Assembly (NCBI GenBank): GCA_963759095.1
Contig: CAVWYF010000052.1
Location: forward strand, 1 to 64,000
From: Anderseniella sp963759095
Lineage (GTDB): Bacteria > Pseudomonadota > Alphaproteobacteria > Rhizobiales > Aestuariivirgaceae
Direction of reading: 5' to 3'
DNA length: 64,000 bases
In this document: in pieces, positions 18,052-27,259 of the stretch
Layout: each line of letters opens with the position of its first letter
How positions within the stretch are numbered: position 1 is the first letter of the stretch
The notes under the pieces: generated by a model
What the model was told of the DNA's origin: nothing
Database searches by the model: none
The model's input: only the letters and a program-made list of their open reading frames with translations
Position numbers and translations under genes: made by a program

Positions 18052-18810
18052 GTGGAACTGACACTTGAATCAGCCTTCTCCACCGGCGGAATGGTGGGGC
18101 ACTTTGCCTATCTGCTGCTGGTCGTGTCGATGCTCATGCGGCGCATGTTCCTGTTGCGGATATTCGTCATTCTGTCGGCAATTGTCGCCATTGCCTATGC
18201 GCTGTTGTGGCTGAAAGACCCCATCGGTGTTTTCTGGGAAAGCCTGCTTGTGGTGGTCAACGCGGTTCAGCTTGCCATCACCTGGCATCAGAACCGGTCA
18301 GCGCGGTTCTCCGAGGAAGAAACTGTTTTCATGCGGAGCCATCTGCCGAGCCTGTCGCTGTCCGATCGCCGCAAGCTGCTCAATCGCGGTATCTGGATAT
18401 CCGGTGAAACCGGCACGGAACTGACAACGGAAGGGCAACCGGTCAGTCATCTTGTGTATCTTGCATCCGGCCAGGCGCTGGTGATCTCCGGGGGGCGTGC
18501 GGTGGCTGTGTGTGAGCCGGGCGCTTTTGTTGGTGAAATGACGGCGCTGCGCGGTGAACCGGCAAGTGCAACCGTCAAGGTCAACAAGCCTGCGCGCTAC
18601 TGGGCCATCGAGGCCGATCAACTGCGCGAACTGGTGAAGAAGAATACGGAAATCGGTGTGGCGCTTGAAGGCAGTTTTGCCCGCAACATGCGCGACAAGC
18701 TGGTGAGATCGAACAAATTCATCCAGGATTCGGGCGGGGTGATAAGCCCGTCACCGCCCGGCGAACCGGTCAAGAAAGATGAGCCGAAACCTGGAGCCAT
18801 CGTACCATGA
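18052..18810 (+). CDS. Popeye-like membrane protein with cyclic-nucleotide-binding-fold domain
   Basis: 252 residues from a GTG start at 18052. Three hydrophobic segments lie at about residues 15-30, 33-53 and 60-80. A cyclic-nucleotide-binding beta-roll follows, with VSHLVYLASGQALVISGG and the phosphate-cassette region GAFVGEMTALRGEPASATVKV. The arginine that binds the cyclic phosphate in CAP/PKA cassettes is replaced here (ASATV), as in Popeye-type proteins, so ligand binding is uncertain. The C-terminal ~30 residues are Pro/Lys-rich. The stop overlaps the thioesterase-lyase fusion start (ATGA), so they are translationally coupled. Confidence 0.7.
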   Translation: MELTLESAFSTGGMVGHFAYLLLVVSMLMRRMFLLRIFVILSAIVAIAYALLWLKDPIGVFWESLLVVVNAVQLAITWHQNRSARFSEEETVFMRSHLPSLSLSDRRKLLNRGIWISGETGTELTTEGQPVSHLVYLASGQALVISGGRAVAVCEPGAFVGEMTALRGEPASATVKVNKPARYWAIEADQLRELVKKNTEIGVALEGSFARNMRDKLVRSNKFIQDSGGVISPSPPGEPVKKDEPKPGAIVP

Positions 18811-20708
18811 AACCAGCGACGCCCGGCATCTCGTACAAGGGACAGGTGTATCCAAAGCCCTCCGACCTGGCGTCTGCGCTGGGCAATACCGGTGTAGATG
18901 TCGTGTCGTCGCCGGCCACCATCGGCTATCTCGAGATGGCGTGTCATCATGCGTCCGACCAGTTTTTTGACGATGGCGAGGCGAGTGTCGGTGTGGGCTT
19001 CGACATGCAGCATGTTGGCGCTGCAACCCCGGACCTGCCGGTTGATGTTGCCGCAGAACTGATCGCGGTCGATGGCCGCCGGCTGACATTTGCGGTGGAA
19101 GCGACACAGGCCGGCAAGCAGATCATGAGCGGCACACATCAGCGCGCGGTGGTTAACCTGGCCCGGCTTATGGCCGGGACATCTGTTCCAGGTGCAGCGG
19201 ACACAGCGCTGCTGCTGACCGGCCGGACATTGAAAATTTCCGACGTGGAAGCCATTGCTGTCGATGGCCGCAAGGTGGCAATCACCAGGGAGTGCCGAGA
19301 TCAGATGGTCGCCGGGCGAGCTGTCGTGGACCGGTACTTCAAGGACAATATTCCCGCCTACGGGTTGAATACCGGTTTGGGCGTGCGGGCAACCGACATG
19401 CTGTCGGCTGATGAAGCAGCAGAATTTTCGGCTAAAATGGTTCGCGGCAGAGCACAGGCAGTCGGTCAGCCGTTACCTGTTTCGACGGCACGTGCCGCCA
19501 TGCTGGTTCGGCTGAACACCCTGTTGAGCGGTGAGGCCGGCGCGAGCCTGAGTGTTGCAGATGCACTGCTGGATGCATTGAATGGCGGCATCACACCGGT
19601 CATGCATGCAACCGGATCCATTGGTGCCGGGGACCTTGTCGTCATGGCGGCGATCCCGCACGCATTGATGGGAGAAGGCGATGCGTTTTTTGAAGAAGAG
19701 CGCATGTCCGGCGCTGATGCCTTGCGAAAGGCAGGCCTGAAGCCGCTGACGCTCGGGCCGAAAGACGGGCTGGTGCTGTGCAACAATCAGGCGCATTCAG
19801 CCTCGTTCGCCTGCCTGGCGGCACGCTCTGCGCGCATCCTGCTGGATGCTGCCAACATATCTGCTGGCCTGGTCATGGAAGGCTTCAGGGCCAATGTGTC
19901 GCCACTTACCTGTGCTGCTGCCGCGCTCAGGCCGCAGGCCGGTCAGGTTGCAACCGCCAAAGCGTTTCGCGACCTGCTGGACGGCAGTGCCCTGATGCAG
20001 GACGGCGCCGCGCGCCGGTTGCAGGATCCGATTTCACTGCGCTCGATCATCCAGACGCACGGTGCGGTACATGCGGCGCTGGATGTGCTGGAGGCCGCCA
20101 TTGATGTCGAGATCAATCACGCGCCCGACAATCCCGCAGTGCTGCTGGCCGAGAACCGGATTGTCTCAACTGGCAATTACCATACGCCATGGCTAAGCCA
20201 GGCCCTTGATGTAACAGCGCGGACCCTGGCGGTTCTCGCCAATGACGCGGTATCGCGCATCCACCGGCTGTGTACGTCGGACATGTCGGGCTTTGCGCCA
20301 TTGCTGTCATCTGCGGCAACGGACCGGGCCGGTTTCGGACCATTGCTCAAGCCTGTTGAAGCCTTGCGGGCCAATATCATCCATCTTGCCAATCCGGTAC
20401 CCGTCGTTCCCAGTTTCAACGCCGGCGGCGTGGAAGATGCTGCTACATTTACGCCGCTGGCCGCATCGAAGCTGATGCAGTTGTGCGAGCAACTGAGCTA
20501 TTTGCTGGCCTATGAGTTGCTGGCCGGTGCCCAGGCGCTGGACCTTGCAGGGCCTGATGGCGTGGCGCCGCGCCTGACAGTCGCTCATCAGCAGATAAGA
20601 GCCCTGTCGGCGTTTCTGGATGACGACCGGCCCATTGGCCGGGAGGTTGAGGCTGTCGCCTGCGAACTGGTTCTGATGGGTGGTCTGGCGAAGCAGGTTT
20701 ACCGGTAG
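18807..20708 (+). CDS. Hotdog thioesterase fused to histidine-ammonia-lyase-like domain lacking the MIO serine
   Basis: 633 residues. Residues ~33-125 are a FlK-like hotdog thioesterase (PATIGYLEMACHHAS, SVGVGFDMQH, ELIAVDGRRLTF, GTHQRAVV). Residues ~137-633 follow the HAL/PAL fold: LTGRTLKISDVEAIA, AYGLNTGLG (catalytic Tyr loop), LLDALNGGITP, LVLCNNQAHSAS, QDPISLRSIIQTHG and NHAPDNPAVL with STGNYHTPW. The MIO-forming triad should read GSVGASGDL, but the sequence at 270-277 is GSIGAGDL, so the serine is missing and the standard prosthetic group cannot form. The frame is continuous, so this is a real fusion. Deamination is doubtful; function unknown. The 3' end overlaps the convergent OCD gene by 10 bp. 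Confidence 0.82.
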   Translation: MKPATPGISYKGQVYPKPSDLASALGNTGVDVVSSPATIGYLEMACHHASDQFFDDGEASVGVGFDMQHVGAATPDLPVDVAAELIAVDGRRLTFAVEATQAGKQIMSGTHQRAVVNLARLMAGTSVPGAADTALLLTGRTLKISDVEAIAVDGRKVAITRECRDQMVAGRAVVDRYFKDNIPAYGLNTGLGVRATDMLSADEAAEFSAKMVRGRAQAVGQPLPVSTARAAMLVRLNTLLSGEAGASLSVADALLDALNGGITPVMHATGSIGAGDLVVMAAIPHALMGEGDAFFEEERMSGADALRKAGLKPLTLGPKDGLVLCNNQAHSASFACLAARSARILLDAANISAGLVMEGFRANVSPLTCAAAALRPQAGQVATAKAFRDLLDGSALMQDGAARRLQDPISLRSIIQTHGAVHAALDVLEAAIDVEINHAPDNPAVLLAENRIVSTGNYHTPWLSQALDVTARTLAVLANDAVSRIHRLCTSDMSGFAPLLSSAATDRAGFGPLLKPVEALRANIIHLANPVPVVPSFNAGGVEDAATFTPLAASKLMQLCEQLSYLLAYELLAGAQALDLAGPDGVAPRLTVAHQQIRALSAFLDDDRPIGREVEAVACELVLMGGLAKQVYR

Positions 20709-21715
20709 ACCAGCTGCTGGCCGATACCGAGGCTTTCAGCCTTTTTGAGCATGGCGGCCCCAAGTGCAATGTCAGACAGCGACAGCCCGCGATGCCAGAA
20801 CAGGATTGTTTCGTCGTCGCGTTCGCGGCCCGGTTTTGCGCCGGTGACAATCTGGCAAAGTTCGCCGTGCACGGTGTCTTCGGATATCAGGCCGGCATCT
20901 ATGTGCGGCCGGAGCGCGCCGAGTTTTCCGGCGCGGAACTGGCTGAAATCATCGATGACCACCTTGTCCATGATATCCGTCATCGCGATGTCCAGTGCGG
21001 ACACGGTGCCGTAGGGAATGACGCAAGCGCCCGGTTTCACCCAGTCTGCCCTGAACAGTTCCTCACGTTCGGCCAACCTTGACGCTTCGACCATGATGTC
21101 GGCGCCTTCCAGACAATCGCGCCAGTTGTCGGTCACGGTGATTTTTTTGCCAAGATCAGCTTCCAGTTTCGCTGCGAAGGCTTCGCGGCTTTCCGGACGG
21201 CGCGAATGCACCCTGATCTCGTCGAAATCATACAGGTGATCGAGCAGGCGCACATTCCAGTAGGCCGTGCCGCGGGCGCCGACATGGCCGAGGATTTTTG
21301 ATCCCTTGCGCGCCAGATGTTTTGCGCCGATGGCAGTCAATGCGCCGGTGCGGGCATCGGTGATCAGGGTCGCATCGAGAATGGCGCGCGGCATGCCGTT
21401 TTGCGGATCAAACAGATTGAGCAAGGCCATTTCCGACGGCAGGCCCTTTTTGTAATTGTCGACATAATCGCCGACGATCTTGACACCGGCCAGATCAAGC
21501 GGCGCCACATAGCCGCGCAGGACATTGAAATGTCCGTTGAATGCCGGATCAGGTGTCAGATGCATGCGCGGTTCGATCACCGCGCCATCAGGCGTGCCCT
21601 GTGCGATGAGGCCCTGTTCGACCGCCGCAATGATTTCATCGTTGGTCATCGCAAGGCGGTCAATGTCCGGCCCATTCAGCCAGGTCAGCTTCACAGGTTC
21701 ATGGCGGTTGCTCAT
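20699..21715 (-). CDS. Ornithine cyclodeaminase/mu-crystallin family protein
   Basis: 338 residues. The family core is present: HFNVLRGYVAPLDLAGVKIVGDY, LLNLFDPQNGMPRAILDATLITDARTGALTAIGAKHLARKG, the nucleotide-binding segment ILGHVGARG, and C-terminal LSLSDIALGAAMLKKA. Members include ornithine cyclodeaminase, ketimine reductases, L-alanine or anabolic L-arginine dehydrogenases (DauB) and EutC. The ATG overlaps the cysNC stop (ATGA), making it the third gene of the cysD operon, an unexpected place for this family. Activity not assigned. Confidence 0.82.
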   Translation of the reverse strand: MSNRHEPVKLTWLNGPDIDRLAMTNDEIIAAVEQGLIAQGTPDGAVIEPRMHLTPDPAFNGHFNVLRGYVAPLDLAGVKIVGDYVDNYKKGLPSEMALLNLFDPQNGMPRAILDATLITDARTGALTAIGAKHLARKGSKILGHVGARGTAYWNVRLLDHLYDFDEIRVHSRRPESREAFAAKLEADLGKKITVTDNWRDCLEGADIMVEASRLAEREELFRADWVKPGACVIPYGTVSALDIAMTDIMDKVVIDDFSQFRAGKLGALRPHIDAGLISEDTVHGELCQIVTGAKPGRERDDETILFWHRGLSLSDIALGAAMLKKAESLGIGQQLVYR

Positions 21716-23616
21716 GCGGGCTTCAGTCGTCCGGTGTTTTCCAGGTGTTCGACAATCTCGCCTGCGGTTGTCTCAGGTGATTTTTCGGCCGTGTTGATGA
21801 TGATTTCCGCGTTTTCCGGCTCTTCATAATCGCTGTCGATACCGGTGAAGTTCTTGATCTCGCCGGCACGGGCCTTGGCGTACAGTCCCTTCACATCGCG
21901 CGTTTCACAAACCTCAAGCGGCGTGTCGACATGGACTTCGATAAATTCACCTGCCTCCAGCATGTCGCGCGCCATGCGGCGTTCGGCGCGGAACGGCGAG
22001 ATGAATGACACCAGCACGATCAGGCCGGCATCCGCCATCAGTTTTGAAACCTCGGAGACGCGGCGGATGTTTTCAACCCGGTCAGCATCGGTGAACCCCA
22101 AGTCGTGGTTGAGGCCATGGCGTACGTTATCGCCATCGAGAAGGTAAGTGTGATGGCCCATGGCAGTGAGGCGTTTTTCGACAATATTGGCAACGGTCGA
22201 CTTGCCGGAGCCTGACAACCCGGTGAACCACAGCACCGTCGACTGCTGGTTCTTGGTGGCCGCACGAGTGCCCTTGTTGATATCAAGCGCCTGCCAGTGA
22301 ATGTTGCTGGCCCGTCTCAGGGCAAAGTTGATCAATCCGAGACCGACCGTTATGTTGCTGATACGGTCAATGATGATGAAGCCGCCAAGGTCCCGGTTGT
22401 CGGTATAGGCGGTAAATGGCAACGGCTCATCAAGGCTGATATTGCACATGCCGATCTGGTTGAGTTCCAGTGTCTTTGCCGCGGTGTGCTCCAGTGTGTT
22501 GACGTTGACCTCGTATTTGGGCTGAGCGAGTTGCGCCGGCACTGTACGCGCGCCCAGTTTTACCAGATAAGGTCTGCCCGGCAGCATCGGCTCATCGCCC
22601 ATCCACAATATCTGGGCTTCAAACTGATCGGCAACCTCTACCGGGGCATCGGCGGAGCAAATGACATTGCCGCGGCTGGCGTCTATTTCGTCAGCGAGCG
22701 TCAACATGATTGCCTGGCCTGATTGCGCATGGTCCATATCGCCGTCGTGGGTAACGATGCGGGCAATGGTACTTTCACGTGCCGATGGCAGCACTTTCAC
22801 CTTGTCGCCTGGCTTCAGTGTGCCGGAGACCAGCGTACCGGCAAAACCCCGGAACGTGCGATCAGGCCGGCACACCCACTGGACCGGCAGTCGGGCGGGC
22901 TGGTCATGGTCATGTTGCAACATATCGACGGTTTCGAGATGCTGCAGCAGATACGGACCGTCATACCAGTGTGTTTCAGGATCCTTTTCCGTGACATTGC
23001 TGCCGGTCAGTGCCGACATGGGAATGCAGGTCACATCACCTGCGCCAATCTCCCTGGCAAATGCGAGAAAGTCTTTTTCGATGGCGCGATAGGTGGCTTC
23101 GTCATTGTCCACCAGGTCCATCTTGTTGACCGCCAGCACCAGTTGCCGGATGCCGAGCAGTGTGACGATATAGGCATGACGCCGGGTCTGGGTCAGAATG
23201 CCCTTGGTCGCGTCCACCAGCAGCACCGCCAGATCAGCGGTCGACGCGCCGGTGGCCATATTGCGGGTATACTGTTCATGGCCCGGCGTGTCGGCCACGA
23301 TGAACTTGCGCTTTGGCGTGGTGAAGGCGCGGTAGGCGACATCAATGGTGATGCCCTGTTCGCGCTCGGCGGCAAGGCCGTCAACCAGTAGTGCAAAATC
23401 GATATTGCCGCCTTGTGTACCGACGCGTTTCGAGTCTGCTTCAAGGGCTGACAACTGATCGTCAAAAATCAGTTTCGATTCATACAGCAACCTGCCGATC
23501 AGGGTGGACTTGCCGTCATCCACCGATCCGCAGGTGATGAAGCGCAACATGTCCTTGGCGGACTGTTCTGCCAGGTAGGCTTCGATGTTGCCGGCGTCAA
23601 GATCAGGGGTCTGCAT
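21712..23616 (-). CDS. cysNC: Bifunctional sulfate adenylyltransferase subunit 1 / APS kinase
   Basis: 634 residues. The N-terminal ~430 residues are the CysN GTPase: G1 GSVDDGKSTLIGRLL, G2-region EREQGITIDVAYR, G3 DTPGHEQYTRNM, G4 NKMDLVD and two following barrel domains. The C-terminal ~190 residues are an APS kinase with P-loop GLSGSGKST, DGDNVRHGLNHDLGF and FISPFRAER. Together with CysD it makes APS from sulfate, and then PAPS. The start directly abuts the cysD stop at 23616 and the 3' end overlaps the OCD-family gene. Confidence 0.97.
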   Translation of the reverse strand: MQTPDLDAGNIEAYLAEQSAKDMLRFITCGSVDDGKSTLIGRLLYESKLIFDDQLSALEADSKRVGTQGGNIDFALLVDGLAAEREQGITIDVAYRAFTTPKRKFIVADTPGHEQYTRNMATGASTADLAVLLVDATKGILTQTRRHAYIVTLLGIRQLVLAVNKMDLVDNDEATYRAIEKDFLAFAREIGAGDVTCIPMSALTGSNVTEKDPETHWYDGPYLLQHLETVDMLQHDHDQPARLPVQWVCRPDRTFRGFAGTLVSGTLKPGDKVKVLPSARESTIARIVTHDGDMDHAQSGQAIMLTLADEIDASRGNVICSADAPVEVADQFEAQILWMGDEPMLPGRPYLVKLGARTVPAQLAQPKYEVNVNTLEHTAAKTLELNQIGMCNISLDEPLPFTAYTDNRDLGGFIIIDRISNITVGLGLINFALRRASNIHWQALDINKGTRAATKNQQSTVLWFTGLSGSGKSTVANIVEKRLTAMGHHTYLLDGDNVRHGLNHDLGFTDADRVENIRRVSEVSKLMADAGLIVLVSFISPFRAERRMARDMLEAGEFIEVHVDTPLEVCETRDVKGLYAKARAGEIKNFTGIDSDYEEPENAEIIINTAEKSPETTAGEIVEHLENTGRLKPA

Positions 23617-24527
23617 CAGAAATACCCCTCCTGTTTTTTCTTTTCCATCGATGCGGACTGGTCGTGGTCGATAACCCGGCCGGCGCGTTCAGACGTGGTG
23701 GTGACCAGCATTTCGGCAATGATCTCTTCCAGCGTTGCAGCGCTGCTTTCGGTGGCACCGGTCAGCGGATAGCAGCCAAGCGTGCGGAACCGCACCATCT
23801 GCATTTCAGGCGTCTCGCCGTCGTTCAGCGGCATGCGGTCATCATCGACCATGATCAGGTCGGCCCCGCGTTTCACCACCGGTCTCTGCGCGGCAAAATA
23901 CAATGGCACAATGGGAATGTTTTCATCACGGATGTATTGCCAGATATCCAGCTCGGTCCAGTTGGACAGCGGGAAGACGCGCATGGACTCGCCCTTGTTG
24001 ATACGGGCGTTGTAGGTGCGCCAAAGCTCCGGGCGCTGGTTCTTCGGGTCCCAGCGATGCTGCGCATTGCGGAACGAGAATATCCGCTCCTTGGCGCGGG
24101 ATTTTTCTTCATCGCGGCGAGCGCCGCCGAACGCGGCATCAAAGCCGTACTTGTCGAGAGCCTGTTTGAGGGCGTCGGTTTTCATGACCTCGGTATGCCG
24201 GGCCGACCCGGCGGTAAACGGGTTGATATTGGCCTCGACACCTTCCTGATTGATATGAACGAGGAGATCCAGGCCAAGCCGGCTCACGGTCTCGTCGCGA
24301 AATTCGATCATCTCGCGAAATTTCCACGTAGTGTCCACATGTAAGAGCGGGAAGGGTGGTTTGGCCGGGTAAAACGCCTTCATGGCCAGATGCAGCATGA
24401 CGGCAGAGTCCTTGCCGACGGAATACAGCATCACCGGCTTTTCACACTGCGCTGCCACTTCGCGCATGATGTGAATGCTTTCAGCTTCCAGTTGTTGCAG
24501 ATGACTTGGTTTGGAAAATTGGGTCAT
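23616..24527 (-). CDS. cysD: Sulfate adenylyltransferase subunit 2
   Basis: 303 residues. The PP-loop reads YSVGKDSAVMLHLAMKAF, followed by FPLLHVDTTWKFREMIEFRD, the FGGARRDEEKSRAKERIFSFR loop and SNWTELDIWQYI. Length and order match CysD of the CysDN ATP sulfurylase. It is the first gene of the cysD-cysNC-OCD operon. About 180 bp separate its start from the divergent MttB-family gene, which must hold both promoters; no riboswitch was recognised there. Confidence 0.97.
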   Translation of the reverse strand: MTQFSKPSHLQQLEAESIHIMREVAAQCEKPVMLYSVGKDSAVMLHLAMKAFYPAKPPFPLLHVDTTWKFREMIEFRDETVSRLGLDLLVHINQEGVEANINPFTAGSARHTEVMKTDALKQALDKYGFDAAFGGARRDEEKSRAKERIFSFRNAQHRWDPKNQRPELWRTYNARINKGESMRVFPLSNWTELDIWQYIRDENIPIVPLYFAAQRPVVKRGADLIMVDDDRMPLNDGETPEMQMVRFRTLGCYPLTGATESSAATLEEIIAEMLVTTTSERAGRVIDHDQSASMEKKKQEGYF

Positions 24528-24711
24528 TCGGCTCTCGGGAAAATCAGGTTAGCCACGCTTAAGTGCTGGTTTCATCTTGGTTTGGAGAAATTGTCAATCA
24601 TTGTCCTGCAATGCCAAGAATTTGTCCTCACTGGTCATGTTGGCGATGTGGTGCGGGCCTAGCGTTCAAGAGGCAAACAACGACCCTGTTTGTCAGCCAG
24701 AGGACGCTATC

Positions 24712-26256
24712 ATGTCAGCACGCGAAGGTGGAAGACGCAGAGCGAGGGGTGGCAACCGGCCGGACCGGTCTTCGGGACAATTGCCGGACCCGATCGGGGT
24801 GTTCCGCAATCCGTTGCCACCTGTCGAGCTGCTTGGCCAGGATGACCTCAACCGGCTGATCGATGCAGCATTCAGGGTATTGCAGGAATCCGGCCTGGAG
24901 TTCTTGTCTGCCAGATGCCTGGACATTCTTGAAAAGAACGGCTGCAAGGTCGATTACGAGACCGGGGTGGCACGGATGGATCGTGCCACGGTCGAGCACT
25001 TTGTGGCGCTGGCACCTGAAACCTTCGCTGTGCATGGCCGTAACCCGGAGCGCAATACGGTCATGGGCGGCAACTACATCAACTTCAACACTGTCGGCTC
25101 ACCGCCCAACATAAATGATCTTGATGATGGTCGGCGTCCGGGCACGTACAAGGCGCTGGTCGATCTGGTGAAGCTGAACCATGCACTTGGCGTGTGCCAC
25201 ACCATGGGCGGCTCCATTGTCGAGCCGATGGACCTGCCGGTGCCGACCCGGCATCTGGACAATGCCTATGCCATTTTGAAATACACCGACCGGTCGGCTT
25301 TTGTGCGTACCGTGTCGGAGTTCCGGGCGCGCGACGCCATCGAGATGGTGGCCATTGCGCGCGGTGTCAGTCTTGAACAACTGAAGACGGAATGCTCGCT
25401 GTTGACGTCGTTTAATGTCAACAGCCCGCGCAGGGTGGACGAGGAACTGCTCGAAGGCCTTTTATGTTTCGGCGAATATGGCCAGGCTGTCGCGGTGACG
25501 CCGTTCACGCTGGCAGGTGCCATGAGCCCGGTGACGATTGCCGGTGCACTGGTACAGCAGAGCGCAGAAGCGCTGGCGGTGATTGCGCTGGCGCAGATGG
25601 CCAACCCGGGCGCGCCTGTGCTGTTTGGCGGGTTTACCTCCAATGTGGACATGAAATCCGGCGCCCCGGCATTCGGCACACCGGAATATGTCAAGGCGGT
25701 GCTGATCGGCGGCCAGATTGCGCGTTATTTCAAACTGCCGTACCGGTCTTCAAACGTGAACGCGTCAAACTGCGTGGATGCACAATCAACCTATGAGACG
25801 GCCATGTCCCTGTGGGCGGTGATCATGGGCCATGCCAATATTGTGCATCACGGCCTCGGCTGGCTGGAAGGCGGCCTGTCGGCCTCCATGGAGAAGTGCG
25901 TGATCGACGCTGAAATGATCCGGCAATGGGTCGCTTCACTCGCACCACTGGATATGAGCGATGACGCACTGGGTGTTGACGCCATTGCCGGTGTCGAGCC
26001 GGGCGGGCATTTCTTTGGTGAGCCGCACACGCTGGCGCGCTTTGAAACAGCGTTTTACCAGCCGATGGTGTCTGACTGGAGCAATTTCGAGAACTGGGAG
26101 GAAGCCGGTTCGAAAACCGCCACCGAACGGGCCAATGTTGTCTGGAAACAGATGCTGGAGGCCTATGAAGAACCACCCATGGACGAGGCGGTGGATGAGG
26201 CTCTGAAAGATTACATGAACCGCCGCAAGCATGAGTTGAAGGATGTTCAGCCCTAG
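24712..26256 (+). CDS. MttB-superfamily (trimethylamine methyltransferase family) protein, non-pyrrolysine
   Basis: 514 residues from the ATG at 24712, preceded by AGAGGA about eight bases upstream; in-frame extension to 24577 lacks coding character. MttB-family elements include ESGLEFLSARCLDILEKNGCKVD, the VHGRNPERNTVMGGNYINF segment, HTMGGSIVEPMDLP, and GGFTSNVDMKSGAPAFGTPEYVKA. The frame is continuous with no in-frame TAG, so it belongs to the Pyl-less group, some of which demethylate glycine betaine or other quaternary amines and feed a corrinoid protein. No corrinoid protein, RamA activase or MtgA-type methyltransferase gene is adjacent, so substrate and acceptor are unknown. The TAG stop coincides with the start of an inverted-repeat element. 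Confidence 0.85.
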   Translation: MSAREGGRRRARGGNRPDRSSGQLPDPIGVFRNPLPPVELLGQDDLNRLIDAAFRVLQESGLEFLSARCLDILEKNGCKVDYETGVARMDRATVEHFVALAPETFAVHGRNPERNTVMGGNYINFNTVGSPPNINDLDDGRRPGTYKALVDLVKLNHALGVCHTMGGSIVEPMDLPVPTRHLDNAYAILKYTDRSAFVRTVSEFRARDAIEMVAIARGVSLEQLKTECSLLTSFNVNSPRRVDEELLEGLLCFGEYGQAVAVTPFTLAGAMSPVTIAGALVQQSAEALAVIALAQMANPGAPVLFGGFTSNVDMKSGAPAFGTPEYVKAVLIGGQIARYFKLPYRSSNVNASNCVDAQSTYETAMSLWAVIMGHANIVHHGLGWLEGGLSASMEKCVIDAEMIRQWVASLAPLDMSDDALGVDAIAGVEPGGHFFGEPHTLARFETAFYQPMVSDWSNFENWEEAGSKTATERANVVWKQMLEAYEEPPMDEAVDEALKDYMNRRKHELKDVQP

Positions 26257-26359
26257 GGTCAGGACCCATTAAGTCGTAAACTTTACAAGGGCTGCTTCGA
26301 GCCCTTAGCGGACCTCTGCTGCTGCAGTTTCAAAGTCGGCTCTGTGCCAAAAGGAGGCG

Positions 26360-27259
26360 TCAACAATTCCAGATACGCCCATGAGTTGCGACCGCAATCG
26401 AGTCAACCATACCACCGATTCGGCACTTGCCACTTAGAGCGAAACCCTCAAGGGCTGGATCGCCGCCGGACGCCTCGAAGCAGGCACGGTCGAATAGTGA
26501 CTTTGATAGTACTATGGCAGATTCGGGATCATGGGCCATCGCTTCCAGACGATTGGCAATATTGACACACTCGCCGATCACAGCGAACTCGGTCGTGTGA
26601 ACACCAATGCTACCGAATATCACTTCGCCATAATGAGCGCCGATTTCGATCTGAAGCGGTGGCATGTCAGCTCGACCACGTTCGATATTCCACTCCTTCA
26701 CTGCCACAAGCATGCTACGCGCGCAGCGGACTGCATCAAGTGCAATGCTAGGCTTGGGGCTTTGTGCGCCAAATGTCGCCATTGCGCCATCACCGAGGAA
26801 CTTTTCAAGTGTCCCATTGTGGGTTTCTACAGAACGCTCGATAAGAGCGAAAAATGCCTGCAATGTCGCTATGGCCTCGGATTGTGAAACTGAGGTTAAA
26901 AATCCGGTGAAGCCGACAATATCTACAAAGAGCACGGCGATGGTTGCTGTCTGAGTGTGGGCACCCTGCAGGCCTAATGTAGACTGCTCATGGATTACAT
27001 TGGCCGGAAAGTATTGGGAGAGCTTTTTAGGTTCTTGCACCCTATCAGTGAAGCTTGCCTGTGGGCATTCCGACGATCTTTTGTCCAGCTCTGCACCACC
27101 ATGAATAATCAATTTGGACTCGCGTAAAGATGCGAGCGAATGTGCAAATGCTAGCGCATTCTTGCGGCGTCGAAATACACGATCCGTGCCGTAAGTTTCA
27201 CAAGTGACCCGCCAAAACCCGATGGCCATCTGTTCAAGTTGAATGTCAAATTCTGGCAT
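26360..27259 (-). CDS. Class III adenylate/guanylate cyclase
   Basis: 299 residues from the ATG at 27259, chosen because GGAG lies seven bases upstream; the longer frame to 27487 has no such support. The N-terminal ~60 residues (FWRVTCETYGTDRVFRRRKNALAFAHSL, SKLIIHGGAE) resemble a DUF2188-type small domain. The C-terminal cyclase domain has the metal Asp in VLFVDIVGFTGFL, LGDGAMATFG, IGAHYGEVIFGSIG and the transition-state Asn/Arg pair in GECVNIANRLE, so it should be active. It is soluble. The gene lies inside the inverted-repeat segment, and its base composition is lower in GC than its neighbours, consistent with acquisition. Confidence 0.85.
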   Translation of the reverse strand: MPEFDIQLEQMAIGFWRVTCETYGTDRVFRRRKNALAFAHSLASLRESKLIIHGGAELDKRSSECPQASFTDRVQEPKKLSQYFPANVIHEQSTLGLQGAHTQTATIAVLFVDIVGFTGFLTSVSQSEAIATLQAFFALIERSVETHNGTLEKFLGDGAMATFGAQSPKPSIALDAVRCARSMLVAVKEWNIERGRADMPPLQIEIGAHYGEVIFGSIGVHTTEFAVIGECVNIANRLEAMAHDPESAIVLSKSLFDRACFEASGGDPALEGFALSGKCRIGGMVDSIAVATHGRIWNC

